In this document: positions 1 through 6,873 of the stretch, in pieces | Layout: the number at the start of each line of letters is the position of its first letter | Position numbering within the stretch: the stretch's first letter is position 1 | Source of the DNA: Pinirhizobacter sp036499745 | GTDB taxonomy: Bacteria > Pseudomonadota > Gammaproteobacteria > Xanthomonadales > Rhodanobacteraceae | Assembly: GCF_036499745.1 (NCBI RefSeq) | Contig: NZ_DASYDG010000001.1 | Coordinates: forward strand, 17,570 to 81,569 | DNA length: 64,000 nucleotides | Direction of reading: 5' to 3' | Notes under the pieces: model-generated | What the model saw: the letters and a program-made list of their open reading frames with translations, nothing else | Database searches by the model: none | Told to the model about the DNA's origin: nothing | Translations under genes and position numbers: made by a program

Positions 1-404
1 GTGTCTTCGTGGCGCCGGTGTTCCACCGGCTGCACCACATGGTGGTGGACCCCGACCGGCCGGGTCTTCACAACTGCAATTTCGGCCAGGTATTTTCCCT
101 TTGGGACGTATGGTTCGGCACCGCGCTTTACGGCGAGCCGGTGCGCCCCACCGGGGTGGGCGATCCCCATGTCGACGCCGACAACGGCCGGGGCCTGGTG
201 ATGATGCAGTGGTGGTCGCTGCGCCGCTTCTGGGGCGCCTTCACCTGCCGGGCCGGCTGGCGGCTGGGCGAAGTGGCCTTCGACGACAGCTTGCGGCCCG
301 TGCCGGTGGCAGCGCTCGACCTTCACCGGATGCACGCCGCACGCCCCGACGCGGCGGCTTTACCGGTGCCTGCCCCGGCCCCCCGGCCCGACGCCCTTGC
401 CTGA
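1..404 (+). CDS. Sterol desaturase / fatty acid hydroxylase family, C-terminal part (5' end outside window)
   Basis: Only the last ~133 codons are present; the reading frame is open to the left edge and ends at TGA 402-404. The fragment contains HRLHHM followed by HNCNFGQVFSLWD, the third histidine cluster and N-F-G/W-D signature of membrane di-iron hydroxylases of the sterol desaturase superfamily. These integral-membrane enzymes use a histidine-bound di-iron centre to hydroxylate or desaturate lipids. The last ~35 residues are Ala/Pro-rich and probably a disordered cytoplasmic tail. The substrate cannot be deduced from this fragment. Confidence 0.75.
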   Translation, partial: VFVAPVFHRLHHMVVDPDRPGLHNCNFGQVFSLWDVWFGTALYGEPVRPTGVGDPHVDADNGRGLVMMQWWSLRRFWGAFTCRAGWRLGEVAFDDSLRPVPVAALDLHRMHAARPDAAALPVPAPAPRPDALA

Positions 405-710
405 CGGCCTAATTCCTTTACCGAGGGATTTTTTTGACGCTCGTCAAAAAAATAGCAGCAAACGTTTTCACTCCTTGATAGATTGATGCCGCAGGGCGCC
501 GCGTCGCGGTCGTCGCATCGAAACAGGGGGATCCACAAACCAGCACCGGTGTCGCCATGGGCGGGCACCGCGGCTTGCTGACCTTTAGAAAAAGTTCCTA
601 CCCAGGGCTGCGCCAGCCCGGGGTCGGCAAGGCCATGGTCCAGGAGGCTGGTGGCTTGCCGCGCATGACGGCGCATATCCCAAAGGCAACCCTCTCCAGG
701 AGATTCATCC
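405..710. other. Intergenic region upstream of the UndA homologue
   Basis: This stretch of ~306 bases holds no credible gene. It carries the long palindrome at 429-452 and, just after it, an imperfect LacI-like motif centred on AAACGTTT (458-469). A purine-rich Shine-Dalgarno sequence (CAGGAGA, 697-703) sits seven bases before the ATG at 711. Regulation of the downstream gene probably resides here. Confidence 0.5.
429..452. repeat. Perfect inverted repeat, 10-bp arms and 4-nt spacer, upstream of undA homologue
   Basis: Arms TTTTTTTGAC (429-438) and GTCAAAAAAA (443-452) flank GCTC. The T-run comes first and the A-run last on either strand, the reverse of an intrinsic terminator, so an operator or DNA-bending site is more likely than a terminator. 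It lies 260 bases before the ATG of the di-iron oxidase gene. Confidence 0.6.
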
Positions 711-1487
711 ATGAACGTCGCTTTCGAACGTACCGGCCCCCTGACCGAACTCTCCAGCTACCCCCAGTGGGCGCAGGATATGGTCGCCTCATGTGCCCAG
801 GACCGGCAAAGCGTGCTCGACCACGAGCTTTTCCAGCTGATGAAGGAAGGCATGCTGGATCCGGTGTCCACCCGCAATTTCATGGTGGGCGTGTGGCCGG
901 TGATCGAGCGCTTCCCCGGCTACATGTCGCATAACCTGCTCAAGACCCGTTTTGGCCGCAGCGACGGCGACAACCTGGCCCGCCGCTGGCTGGTCCGGAA
1001 CATCCGCGTGGAGCAGAACCACGCCGAGTACTGGCTCAACTGGTCCGACGGCGCCGGCGTGGCCCGCCATGAAGTGCTGGAAGGAAACCTGCCCAAGGGC
1101 AGCCAGAGCCTGGCCGACTGGTGTGAGGAAGTGAGCAGCAACGACAACCTGGCCGCCGGCATTGCCGCCACCAACTATGCGGTGGAAGGGGCCACGGGCG
1201 ACTGGTCGCAGCTGATCTATGAAAGCCAGGCCTATGCCGCAAGTTTGCCGGAAACCGGCCGTAAGGCCAGCCTCCGCTGGCTTCAGCTTCATGCCGCTTA
1301 TGACGATACCCATCCGTGGGAGGCGCTGGAGATCGTTTGTACGCTAATGGGAATGGCACCCCCTGCCGATATGGTGGAACACGTCGGTGAATGCATCCGG
1401 CGCAGTTACGTCAGCATGCGTGTCACGCTTGACCGCTGCCTGGATGCACGCGCCAGGCTGGCCACGCTGAGCGATGTCGCGGCCTGA
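711..1487 (+). CDS. undA: UndA-like non-haem di-iron oxidase (1-undecene synthase homologue)
   Basis: A 258-residue protein of the haem-oxygenase-like di-iron oxidase fold (TenA-like in many automatic annotations). The expected metal ligands are all visible: E66, E101 with H104 (VEQNHAEYW), E159 (NYAVEGATG), H194, D198 and H201 (HAAYDDTHPWEAL). The length and the segments RTGPL, TKTRF-like LKTRF, RRWLVRNIRVE, AATNYAVEGATG and HPWEALEI match, from memory, Pseudomonas UndA. That enzyme oxidatively decarboxylates medium-chain fatty acids such as lauric acid to terminal alkenes (1-undecene), using O2. The ATG at 711 has a good Shine-Dalgarno sequence (697-703). The gene is monocistronic, with a hairpin after it. 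Family membership is firm; the exact substrate is inferred from similarity. Confidence 0.78.
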   Translation: MNVAFERTGPLTELSSYPQWAQDMVASCAQDRQSVLDHELFQLMKEGMLDPVSTRNFMVGVWPVIERFPGYMSHNLLKTRFGRSDGDNLARRWLVRNIRVEQNHAEYWLNWSDGAGVARHEVLEGNLPKGSQSLADWCEEVSSNDNLAAGIAATNYAVEGATGDWSQLIYESQAYAASLPETGRKASLRWLQLHAAYDDTHPWEALEIVCTLMGMAPPADMVEHVGECIRRSYVSMRVTLDRCLDARARLATLSDVAA

Positions 1488-1508
1488 CCGTGGTGGCTGA
1501 AGAAAAAT

Positions 1509-1528
1509 GCGCCGGCATGGGCCGGCGC
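1509..1528. terminator. GC-rich hairpin between undA homologue and GGDEF-EAL gene
   Basis: Perfect 8-bp arms GCGCCGGC (1509-1516) and GCCGGCGC (1521-1528) around ATGG, 22 bases after the undA-like stop codon. On the plus strand no T-tract follows, so it is at best a weak terminator or 3'-end stabiliser. An A-run just before it would form a U-tract for minus-strand transcription. Confidence 0.4.
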
Positions 1529-1547
1529 CTGATTGAAGGGAGGCGCA

Positions 1548-4304
1548 GTGAGCGTCCAGGTAGTTGCACCACAAAATTCGCTGTCACGTCGCCTACGCCC
1601 CCTGGCGTATGCGCTCGTGGCCGTGGTGGTGCTTATCCTGGCGCTGACCTACGGCGCACTCCAGATCCAGGTCACTCTCGCCGGATTCCTTAACGGCGAG
1701 AGCGTCTGGTCGAAGGCGCAGAAGCAGTCGGTGATCGACCTGGCGGCCTATGCCGCCAATGGCGACCGCTCACTGCTGGCTGCCTACCGCCAGAACCACG
1801 CGGTGCTCGACCACGACCGCTTCGCCCGCGACCAGATAGCCGGCGGCAGGTTCGATCACTCCGCCGTGGCCAAGGCATTCAGCGACGCCGGGGTGATCCC
1901 CGAGGCGATCCCGGGGATGATCTTCATCCTGCATTACTTCGAAAGCGCCCCTTACATCAAGGAGGCGGTGACAGCCTGGCGTTCCACCGACAGCACCGTG
2001 GACGAACTCGACGGCATGGCCGACGACCTCGAACGCCAGTGGCACGAGGGCAGCGTGACGGGCGAGAAGGCCCTGCTTTACCGCCAGCGCATCGAGCAAC
2101 TCAACGACTTCATCGAACCACGAAGCAACCTGTTTTCAGTGGAAATCGCCAATGGCGCCTCGTGGCTGGGCAAGGTGCTGTTCGCCGCCGTACTGGGCGT
2201 GGCGGCACTGGCCTCGCTGTTCTGGCTTGGCATGGCCCGCCGCATCATGGCCGGTATCCGCGGCACCGAGGAACGCTTCGGCCTGCTCTTCGGCAGCGCC
2301 GCCGACGGCATCGTCATGGTGGACGAGGCCCGGGGCACCATCCTTGAAGTCAACGATACCGCCGCTGGATGGACGGGCCAGACCAGGCAGGCCCTGCTTG
2401 GCCAACGTTTCGATGCACTGTTTATCCCCGGCCCTGGCCAAACCCCGGCCGAAGGCAAGCTCACCGGCTCGCTGCTGGGAGCGCGTGGCGAACTGCGCCC
2501 GGTGGAGTTGCATGGCAACCTGGTCACCTGGGGCGGCTTGCCGGTCCGCCAGGCGATCATCCGCGACGTCTCAGAACGCATAGCGATGGAGCAGGAACGG
2601 CGCATCGCCGCCGAGGCCCTGGGCGCGATCGCCGAAGGCGTGGTGATCGCCGACGCGCAACGCCGGGTAACCGCGGTGAATGCCGCGCAGACGGGCCTGA
2701 CCGGCTTCGATGCCGGTTCCCTGATGGGCCGGTGCTTCGACGACCTGCGCCGCCAGCCCGACGGCCGTGAACTGCCGCCATCGATGTGGGCGCGCATTGA
2801 AAACGACGGTCACTGGACGGGCGAAGTGCTCAGCCGCCGGCAGGATGGCAGCACGTATCCGGAGTGGCTGTCGATCAGCACGATCCGTGATGCGGAAGGC
2901 CAGATCCAGCGCTATGTGGCGGTGTTCACCGACATCACCTCGAACAAGGCCGACCAGCGCCGCCTGGAACACATGGCCACGCATGACCCGCTTACCGGGC
3001 TTGCCAACCGTGCCGAGTTCGAACTGCGCTGCGGCCATGCCATCAGCACCGCCACGCGCGAGCGTGGCGCCGCGGTGGTGATGTTCATCGACCTGGACGC
3101 CTTCAAGGTGGTGAACGACAGCTACAGCCACGCCGTGGGTGATCGCCTGTTGCAGAAAGTGGCCGACCGCATCCGCAAGGAGCTTTCACCGAGGGACCTC
3201 GCCGGCCGCATCGGCGGCGATGAGTTCACGGTTCTGCTGAGCGGCCTGAAAACGCGCGAGGAAGCCGGCGACCTCGGACGCCGCCTGCTTACCGCACTCG
3301 CCGAGCGATTCATGGTGGGCGACTACGAGATCTTCCTTTCCGCCAGCATCGGTATCGCGGGTTTCCCGCTCGATGGCAGCGAACCGACCGCATTGATCGC
3401 CAACGCGGACGCCGCGATGTACGCAGCCAAGACCGAAGAGCGCAACGCATTGCGCTTCTACACCCCACGCATGCATGCCGATGCACGCCGCCGCCTGGAA
3501 CTGGCGACGGAACTGCGCCAGGCCCTGCACCGGGACGAGTTCTACCTGGTGTACCAGCCGTCGGTGGAACTGCGAAGCGGCCGTGTGGTGGCGGTGGAAG
3601 CCCTGCTGCGCTGGCAGCATCCCGAGCGCGGCCTGGTGATGCCCGATGAATTCATTCCCATCGCCGAAACCCTGGGTCTGATGCGCCAGATCGACGAATG
3701 GGTGATCAACGCCGCCTGTGCGCAGATCCGCCGCTGGGATATGGCGCGCATGCCGCAGATCCGCGTGGCGGTGAACGTATCGGCCACCTGGTTCGGCCAC
3801 CCGGATTTCGTCGAGAGCGTGCGCGATGCACTATCGGCCAGCCAGCTCAGCGCACCGCGGCTGCTGCTGGAGATCACCGAGGGCGCGTTGCTGCGCCTTG
3901 GCGAGGACACCGAGCGAACCATGCACGCGCTGCACGACCTGGGCGTGGGCGTGGCCATCGACGACTTCGGCACCGGCTATTCCTCGCTCACCTACCTGAA
4001 GCTTCCCGCGGTGGCGTACCTCAAGATCGACCGCTCGTTCGTGCGCGGCCTGCCCGAGGGCAGCAACGATGTCGCCATCGTCGCCGCGATGATCGCGATG
4101 TCGGGGTCGCTGGGCCTGGTCACCATCGCCGAAGGCATCGAGAACGACGCGCAGCACGCCTTCCTGCTGAAGGCCGGATGCGTGGAAGGCCAGGGATACC
4201 TGTATTCGCGCCCGGTGGCCGCCGCCAATATCGAGCGATTGCTATCGCCGGTGAACACAGCGCCGCAGCCGCGGCTTACCCTGGTGCCGCCACTGCGAAG
4301 CTAG
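1548..4304 (+). CDS. Membrane PAS-PAS-GGDEF-EAL protein (cyclic-di-GMP turnover)
   Basis: A 918-residue inner-membrane signalling protein. The GTG at 1548 is chosen because AAGGGAGG lies four bases upstream; a TTG 15 bases earlier overlaps that Shine-Dalgarno sequence. Order: transmembrane helix ~17-40, periplasmic sensor of ~165 residues, second helix ~206-230, two PAS domains (~240-345 and ~350-465), GGDEF (motif RIGGDEF near 556), then EAL (EALLRWQHP near 684) with DDFGTGYSSL and KIDRSF present. Both catalytic domains keep their key residues, so either diguanylate cyclase or phosphodiesterase activity is possible. The allosteric I-site arginine (RxxD) is absent: the position reads SPRD, suggesting loss of product inhibition. 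The ligand is unknown. Confidence 0.9.
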   Translation: MSVQVVAPQNSLSRRLRPLAYALVAVVVLILALTYGALQIQVTLAGFLNGESVWSKAQKQSVIDLAAYAANGDRSLLAAYRQNHAVLDHDRFARDQIAGGRFDHSAVAKAFSDAGVIPEAIPGMIFILHYFESAPYIKEAVTAWRSTDSTVDELDGMADDLERQWHEGSVTGEKALLYRQRIEQLNDFIEPRSNLFSVEIANGASWLGKVLFAAVLGVAALASLFWLGMARRIMAGIRGTEERFGLLFGSAADGIVMVDEARGTILEVNDTAAGWTGQTRQALLGQRFDALFIPGPGQTPAEGKLTGSLLGARGELRPVELHGNLVTWGGLPVRQAIIRDVSERIAMEQERRIAAEALGAIAEGVVIADAQRRVTAVNAAQTGLTGFDAGSLMGRCFDDLRRQPDGRELPPSMWARIENDGHWTGEVLSRRQDGSTYPEWLSISTIRDAEGQIQRYVAVFTDITSNKADQRRLEHMATHDPLTGLANRAEFELRCGHAISTATRERGAAVVMFIDLDAFKVVNDSYSHAVGDRLLQKVADRIRKELSPRDLAGRIGGDEFTVLLSGLKTREEAGDLGRRLLTALAERFMVGDYEIFLSASIGIAGFPLDGSEPTALIANADAAMYAAKTEERNALRFYTPRMHADARRRLELATELRQALHRDEFYLVYQPSVELRSGRVVAVEALLRWQHPERGLVMPDEFIPIAETLGLMRQIDEWVINAACAQIRRWDMARMPQIRVAVNVSATWFGHPDFVESVRDALSASQLSAPRLLLEITEGALLRLGEDTERTMHALHDLGVGVAIDDFGTGYSSLTYLKLPAVAYLKIDRSFVRGLPEGSNDVAIVAAMIAMSGSLGLVTIAEGIENDAQHAFLLKAGCVEGQGYLYSRPVAAANIERLLSPVNTAPQPRLTLVPPLRS

Positions 4305-4390
4305 AAAACGACGTTGTAGCCGGCGGTGAACCACTGTCGATGCAGTTCTCGTCGACCAGCAAATCGATGCTGGCCGAGCCCGTCTCTTAC
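4301..4390 (-). pseudogene. Possible remnant of an outer-membrane beta-barrel C-terminus
   Basis: On the minus strand one frame ends QWFTAGYNVVF-stop, a typical outer-membrane beta-barrel terminus with a final Phe. A neighbouring frame just upstream reads SASIDLLVDENCID. Joining them needs one frameshift near 4333, and a stop codon interrupts the frame further upstream. The stop of this remnant overlaps the TAG of the GGDEF-EAL gene. It may be decayed coding sequence or coincidence. Confidence 0.27.
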
Positions 4391-4446
4391 GGTTGAAAGT
4401 CGCGATGCCCGGCATCAGGTCTAGGCAACGTTATGAAGGAACGCCC

Positions 4447-5433
4447 ATGCCTTACCGTAACCCGTACTTCGATCCGGCCAAGCCCCACCATACCCCGGAA
4501 GGCTTCCGGAACCTGGAGCCCGATACGCGCGGCAAGGGTGATCTGCAGCGGTGGCGGCGTGAGCGCAAGGAACAGGGGCTGCCCAAGCCGCCGAAGGCAG
4601 GCTATGCGGCGTTTGCGAATCAGTGGTGGACGAAAGCGGATATCCCCGCTGAAGGCGACGGCGCCTGGTGGCTTGGCCATGCCTGCGTGCTGCTGCGTCG
4701 CGGCGAGCAAACCGTGATCACCGATCCGGTGCTTTCGCACCGCGCGTCGCCGCTATCGTTCGCGGGACCCGCGCGTCGCACACCCGCGCCGGTGCATGTG
4801 GACGACCTGCCGCGCATCGACGTGGTGATGATCTCCCACAACCACTATGACCATCTCGATACGCGTAGCGTCAAAAGCATTGCACGGCGGTTTCCCGCGT
4901 GCGTCTTCATGGTGCCATTGGGTCTTGCCCCCTGGATGCGTCGCCATGGCATCACCCATGCGGTCGAACTGGACTGGTGGGACGGTATCGACATCGACGG
5001 CGGCCGCTTCACCCTGGTGCCCGCACGGCACTGGAGTGCGCGGAGCCTGAGCGACCGCAATCGCACCCTCTGGGGCGGCTGGGTATGGCAACGCCATGGC
5101 TACACCTTCTGGTTTGCCGGCGACACCGGTTATTCGCCGAATCTTGCCGAGGTGGGCCAGCGTCTGGGGCCCATCGACCTGGCGGCACTACCTATCGGCG
5201 CCTATTCCCCGCGCTGGTTCATGCAAGGCCAGCACACTGATCCAGCACAGGCAGTCCAGCTTCACCGCGAATCCAACGTGCGCAGGTCACTGGCGATCCA
5301 CTGGGGTGTGTTCGAGCTTGCCGATGATCCGCTCGATGAGCCGCCGGCCCTGCTGGCGGAAGCATTGCGCGAGGAGGGCGTCGCCGAAGACGCGTTCATC
5401 AGCATTCCTGTTGGCGCGCGCATTCCGGACTGA
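4447..5433 (+). CDS. MBL-fold metallohydrolase (UlaG / NAPE-PLD-like)
   Basis: A 328-residue protein starting at ATG 4447, with GAAGGA six bases upstream; an in-frame ATG 54 bases earlier has no such site. The metallo-beta-lactamase signature H131-x-H133-x-D135-H136 (SHNHYDHLD) binds the two metals, and FAGDTGYSP and AIHWGVF supply later ligands. Long N-terminal PYRNPYFD and W-rich segments resemble the NAPE-PLD/UlaG branch, which hydrolyses phosphodiester or lactone bonds. No signal peptide is seen, so it is probably cytoplasmic. The substrate is unknown. Neighbours do not suggest a pathway: it lies alone between a c-di-GMP protein and a convergent metal-uptake operon. Confidence 0.85.
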   Translation: MPYRNPYFDPAKPHHTPEGFRNLEPDTRGKGDLQRWRRERKEQGLPKPPKAGYAAFANQWWTKADIPAEGDGAWWLGHACVLLRRGEQTVITDPVLSHRASPLSFAGPARRTPAPVHVDDLPRIDVVMISHNHYDHLDTRSVKSIARRFPACVFMVPLGLAPWMRRHGITHAVELDWWDGIDIDGGRFTLVPARHWSARSLSDRNRTLWGGWVWQRHGYTFWFAGDTGYSPNLAEVGQRLGPIDLAALPIGAYSPRWFMQGQHTDPAQAVQLHRESNVRRSLAIHWGVFELADDPLDEPPALLAEALREEGVAEDAFISIPVGARIPD

Positions 5434-5472
5434 CAGCAACCAAGACGTGGACACCGGCGGTTGTCCCGCTGT

Positions 5473-6873
5473 TTAGTTGAAGAACGCGTTCAACCGCGGT
5501 ACTCGCCGCAGCACCAGTCGTTCGGCCGCAAGCACGAACAGCATCGAGATACCCAACAGCGGCAACAGCACGCCGAACACCACCAGCAGGCCGACCATCA
5601 GCTTCGGATAGCGAGCCCCGTGCGCGGGTGGGGCGCCAAGCCGCTTCACCGGCTTGCGGCGCCACCACATCACCAGGCCGCTGATGGTGACAGTGATCAG
5701 GCCGAGCGCCGTGGCCAGGCCAAGCAACTGGTTCGGCCAGCCGAATAGCTGGCCCTCGTGGGCAGCCACGCCATAACCGATCGCCCGGTCCAGGAACGGA
5801 CCCTGGGCGAAATCCTTGCGGTTGACCACCTGCCCCGTGGCGCCATCGAGCGTGAGCGTCAGTCGTTTCGGGCGGTTCTGGGTATCGGAGCGTCCCGTCC
5901 AGCCCGCCTTTGCCTTCGACGGCGGCGCAATCAGCACCGGGGGCGGCAACTTCAGGCTGGCGACGGTCGGCACCAGGCGATCGAGTGCGTGCAGATCGAC
6001 CGCCGCGCGGGCCATTCCTGCGTCGGCGAGCGCCGCATGCAGCACCTGGTTCGGTGAGCGGCGGGGGCCATGATCCATCCCCGGCATGTCCGCCATGTCA
6101 TCCATTGCCGTGTTCGCTGCACGACGTTGCGCCAGTTCGTCCGAACGCCCTGTGGTCCAGTCCTGCACCACCTGGGTTTGCGAACCGAACTGACGCACTT
6201 CCTTCAGCATCCCACCCCACGACTTCGACCACGGCAACCCCGATACCAGCATGGTAAGCGCAAGCAGGGCGACCCACACACCAGCCACCGCATGAAGGTC
6301 ACGCCAGAACATCCGGCCATGCTCGCGCAAGCGCGGATACAGCACGCCAGCCAGACCCTTGCCGCGCGGCCACCATAGATACAGGCCGGACAGGATCATC
6401 ACGATCGCCCACGACGCGGCCAGTTCGACCACCATCGAACCGCGGTCGCCCATCAACAGTTCGCCATGCAGGTAGAAGATGCGCCGCATCAGGCGTTCGT
6501 CTTCCACCACCTGGTGCAACACATGACCGTTGGTCGGGTCCACGTACACGCGTACCAGATCGTCGCCGCGGCCCACCAGAACCCGTGCAGCGCTGGTGTC
6601 GTCTGCCGGCAACTCATATGCGTTCAAAATGCCACCAGGCACCACGGCCAGCGCGGCGGCAACCTGCGTGGACGGTGCCACGCGCGGTGCCTGTGCAGCA
6701 ATGTGGTCGTAAGGACGATCCAGCCATGCTTCTATCTGCGGTTTGAACAGGTAGATCGACCCCGTGCACGCCAGCCACAGCACGAACGGCAGGCAGAACA
6801 ATCCGGCGTAGAAATGCCATCGCCACACCAGGCGGTAGGCATCGCGCGAGCGGCGGTCGGGCACGACGCTCAC
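5473..6873 (-). CDS. PepSY-associated transmembrane protein (metal / siderophore uptake partner)
   Basis: A 466-residue inner-membrane protein with the PepSY_TM (PiuB-like) architecture. The N-terminal segment YRLVWRWHFYAGLFCLPFVLWL contains the first helix; further helices lie near residues 145-165, 190-215 and the C-terminal ~370-450. A periplasmic insert carries a Met/His patch, DDMADMPGMDHG, suggesting copper or iron contact. The ATG overlaps the TGA of the upstream TonB receptor gene (ATGA, 6873-6870), so the two are translationally coupled. Proteins of this family reduce or release the metal delivered by the receptor; the exact reaction is inferred. Confidence 0.88.
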   Translation of the reverse strand: MSVVPDRRSRDAYRLVWRWHFYAGLFCLPFVLWLACTGSIYLFKPQIEAWLDRPYDHIAAQAPRVAPSTQVAAALAVVPGGILNAYELPADDTSAARVLVGRGDDLVRVYVDPTNGHVLHQVVEDERLMRRIFYLHGELLMGDRGSMVVELAASWAIVMILSGLYLWWPRGKGLAGVLYPRLREHGRMFWRDLHAVAGVWVALLALTMLVSGLPWSKSWGGMLKEVRQFGSQTQVVQDWTTGRSDELAQRRAANTAMDDMADMPGMDHGPRRSPNQVLHAALADAGMARAAVDLHALDRLVPTVASLKLPPPVLIAPPSKAKAGWTGRSDTQNRPKRLTLTLDGATGQVVNRKDFAQGPFLDRAIGYGVAAHEGQLFGWPNQLLGLATALGLITVTISGLVMWWRRKPVKRLGAPPAHGARYPKLMVGLLVVFGVLLPLLGISMLFVLAAERLVLRRVPRLNAFFN

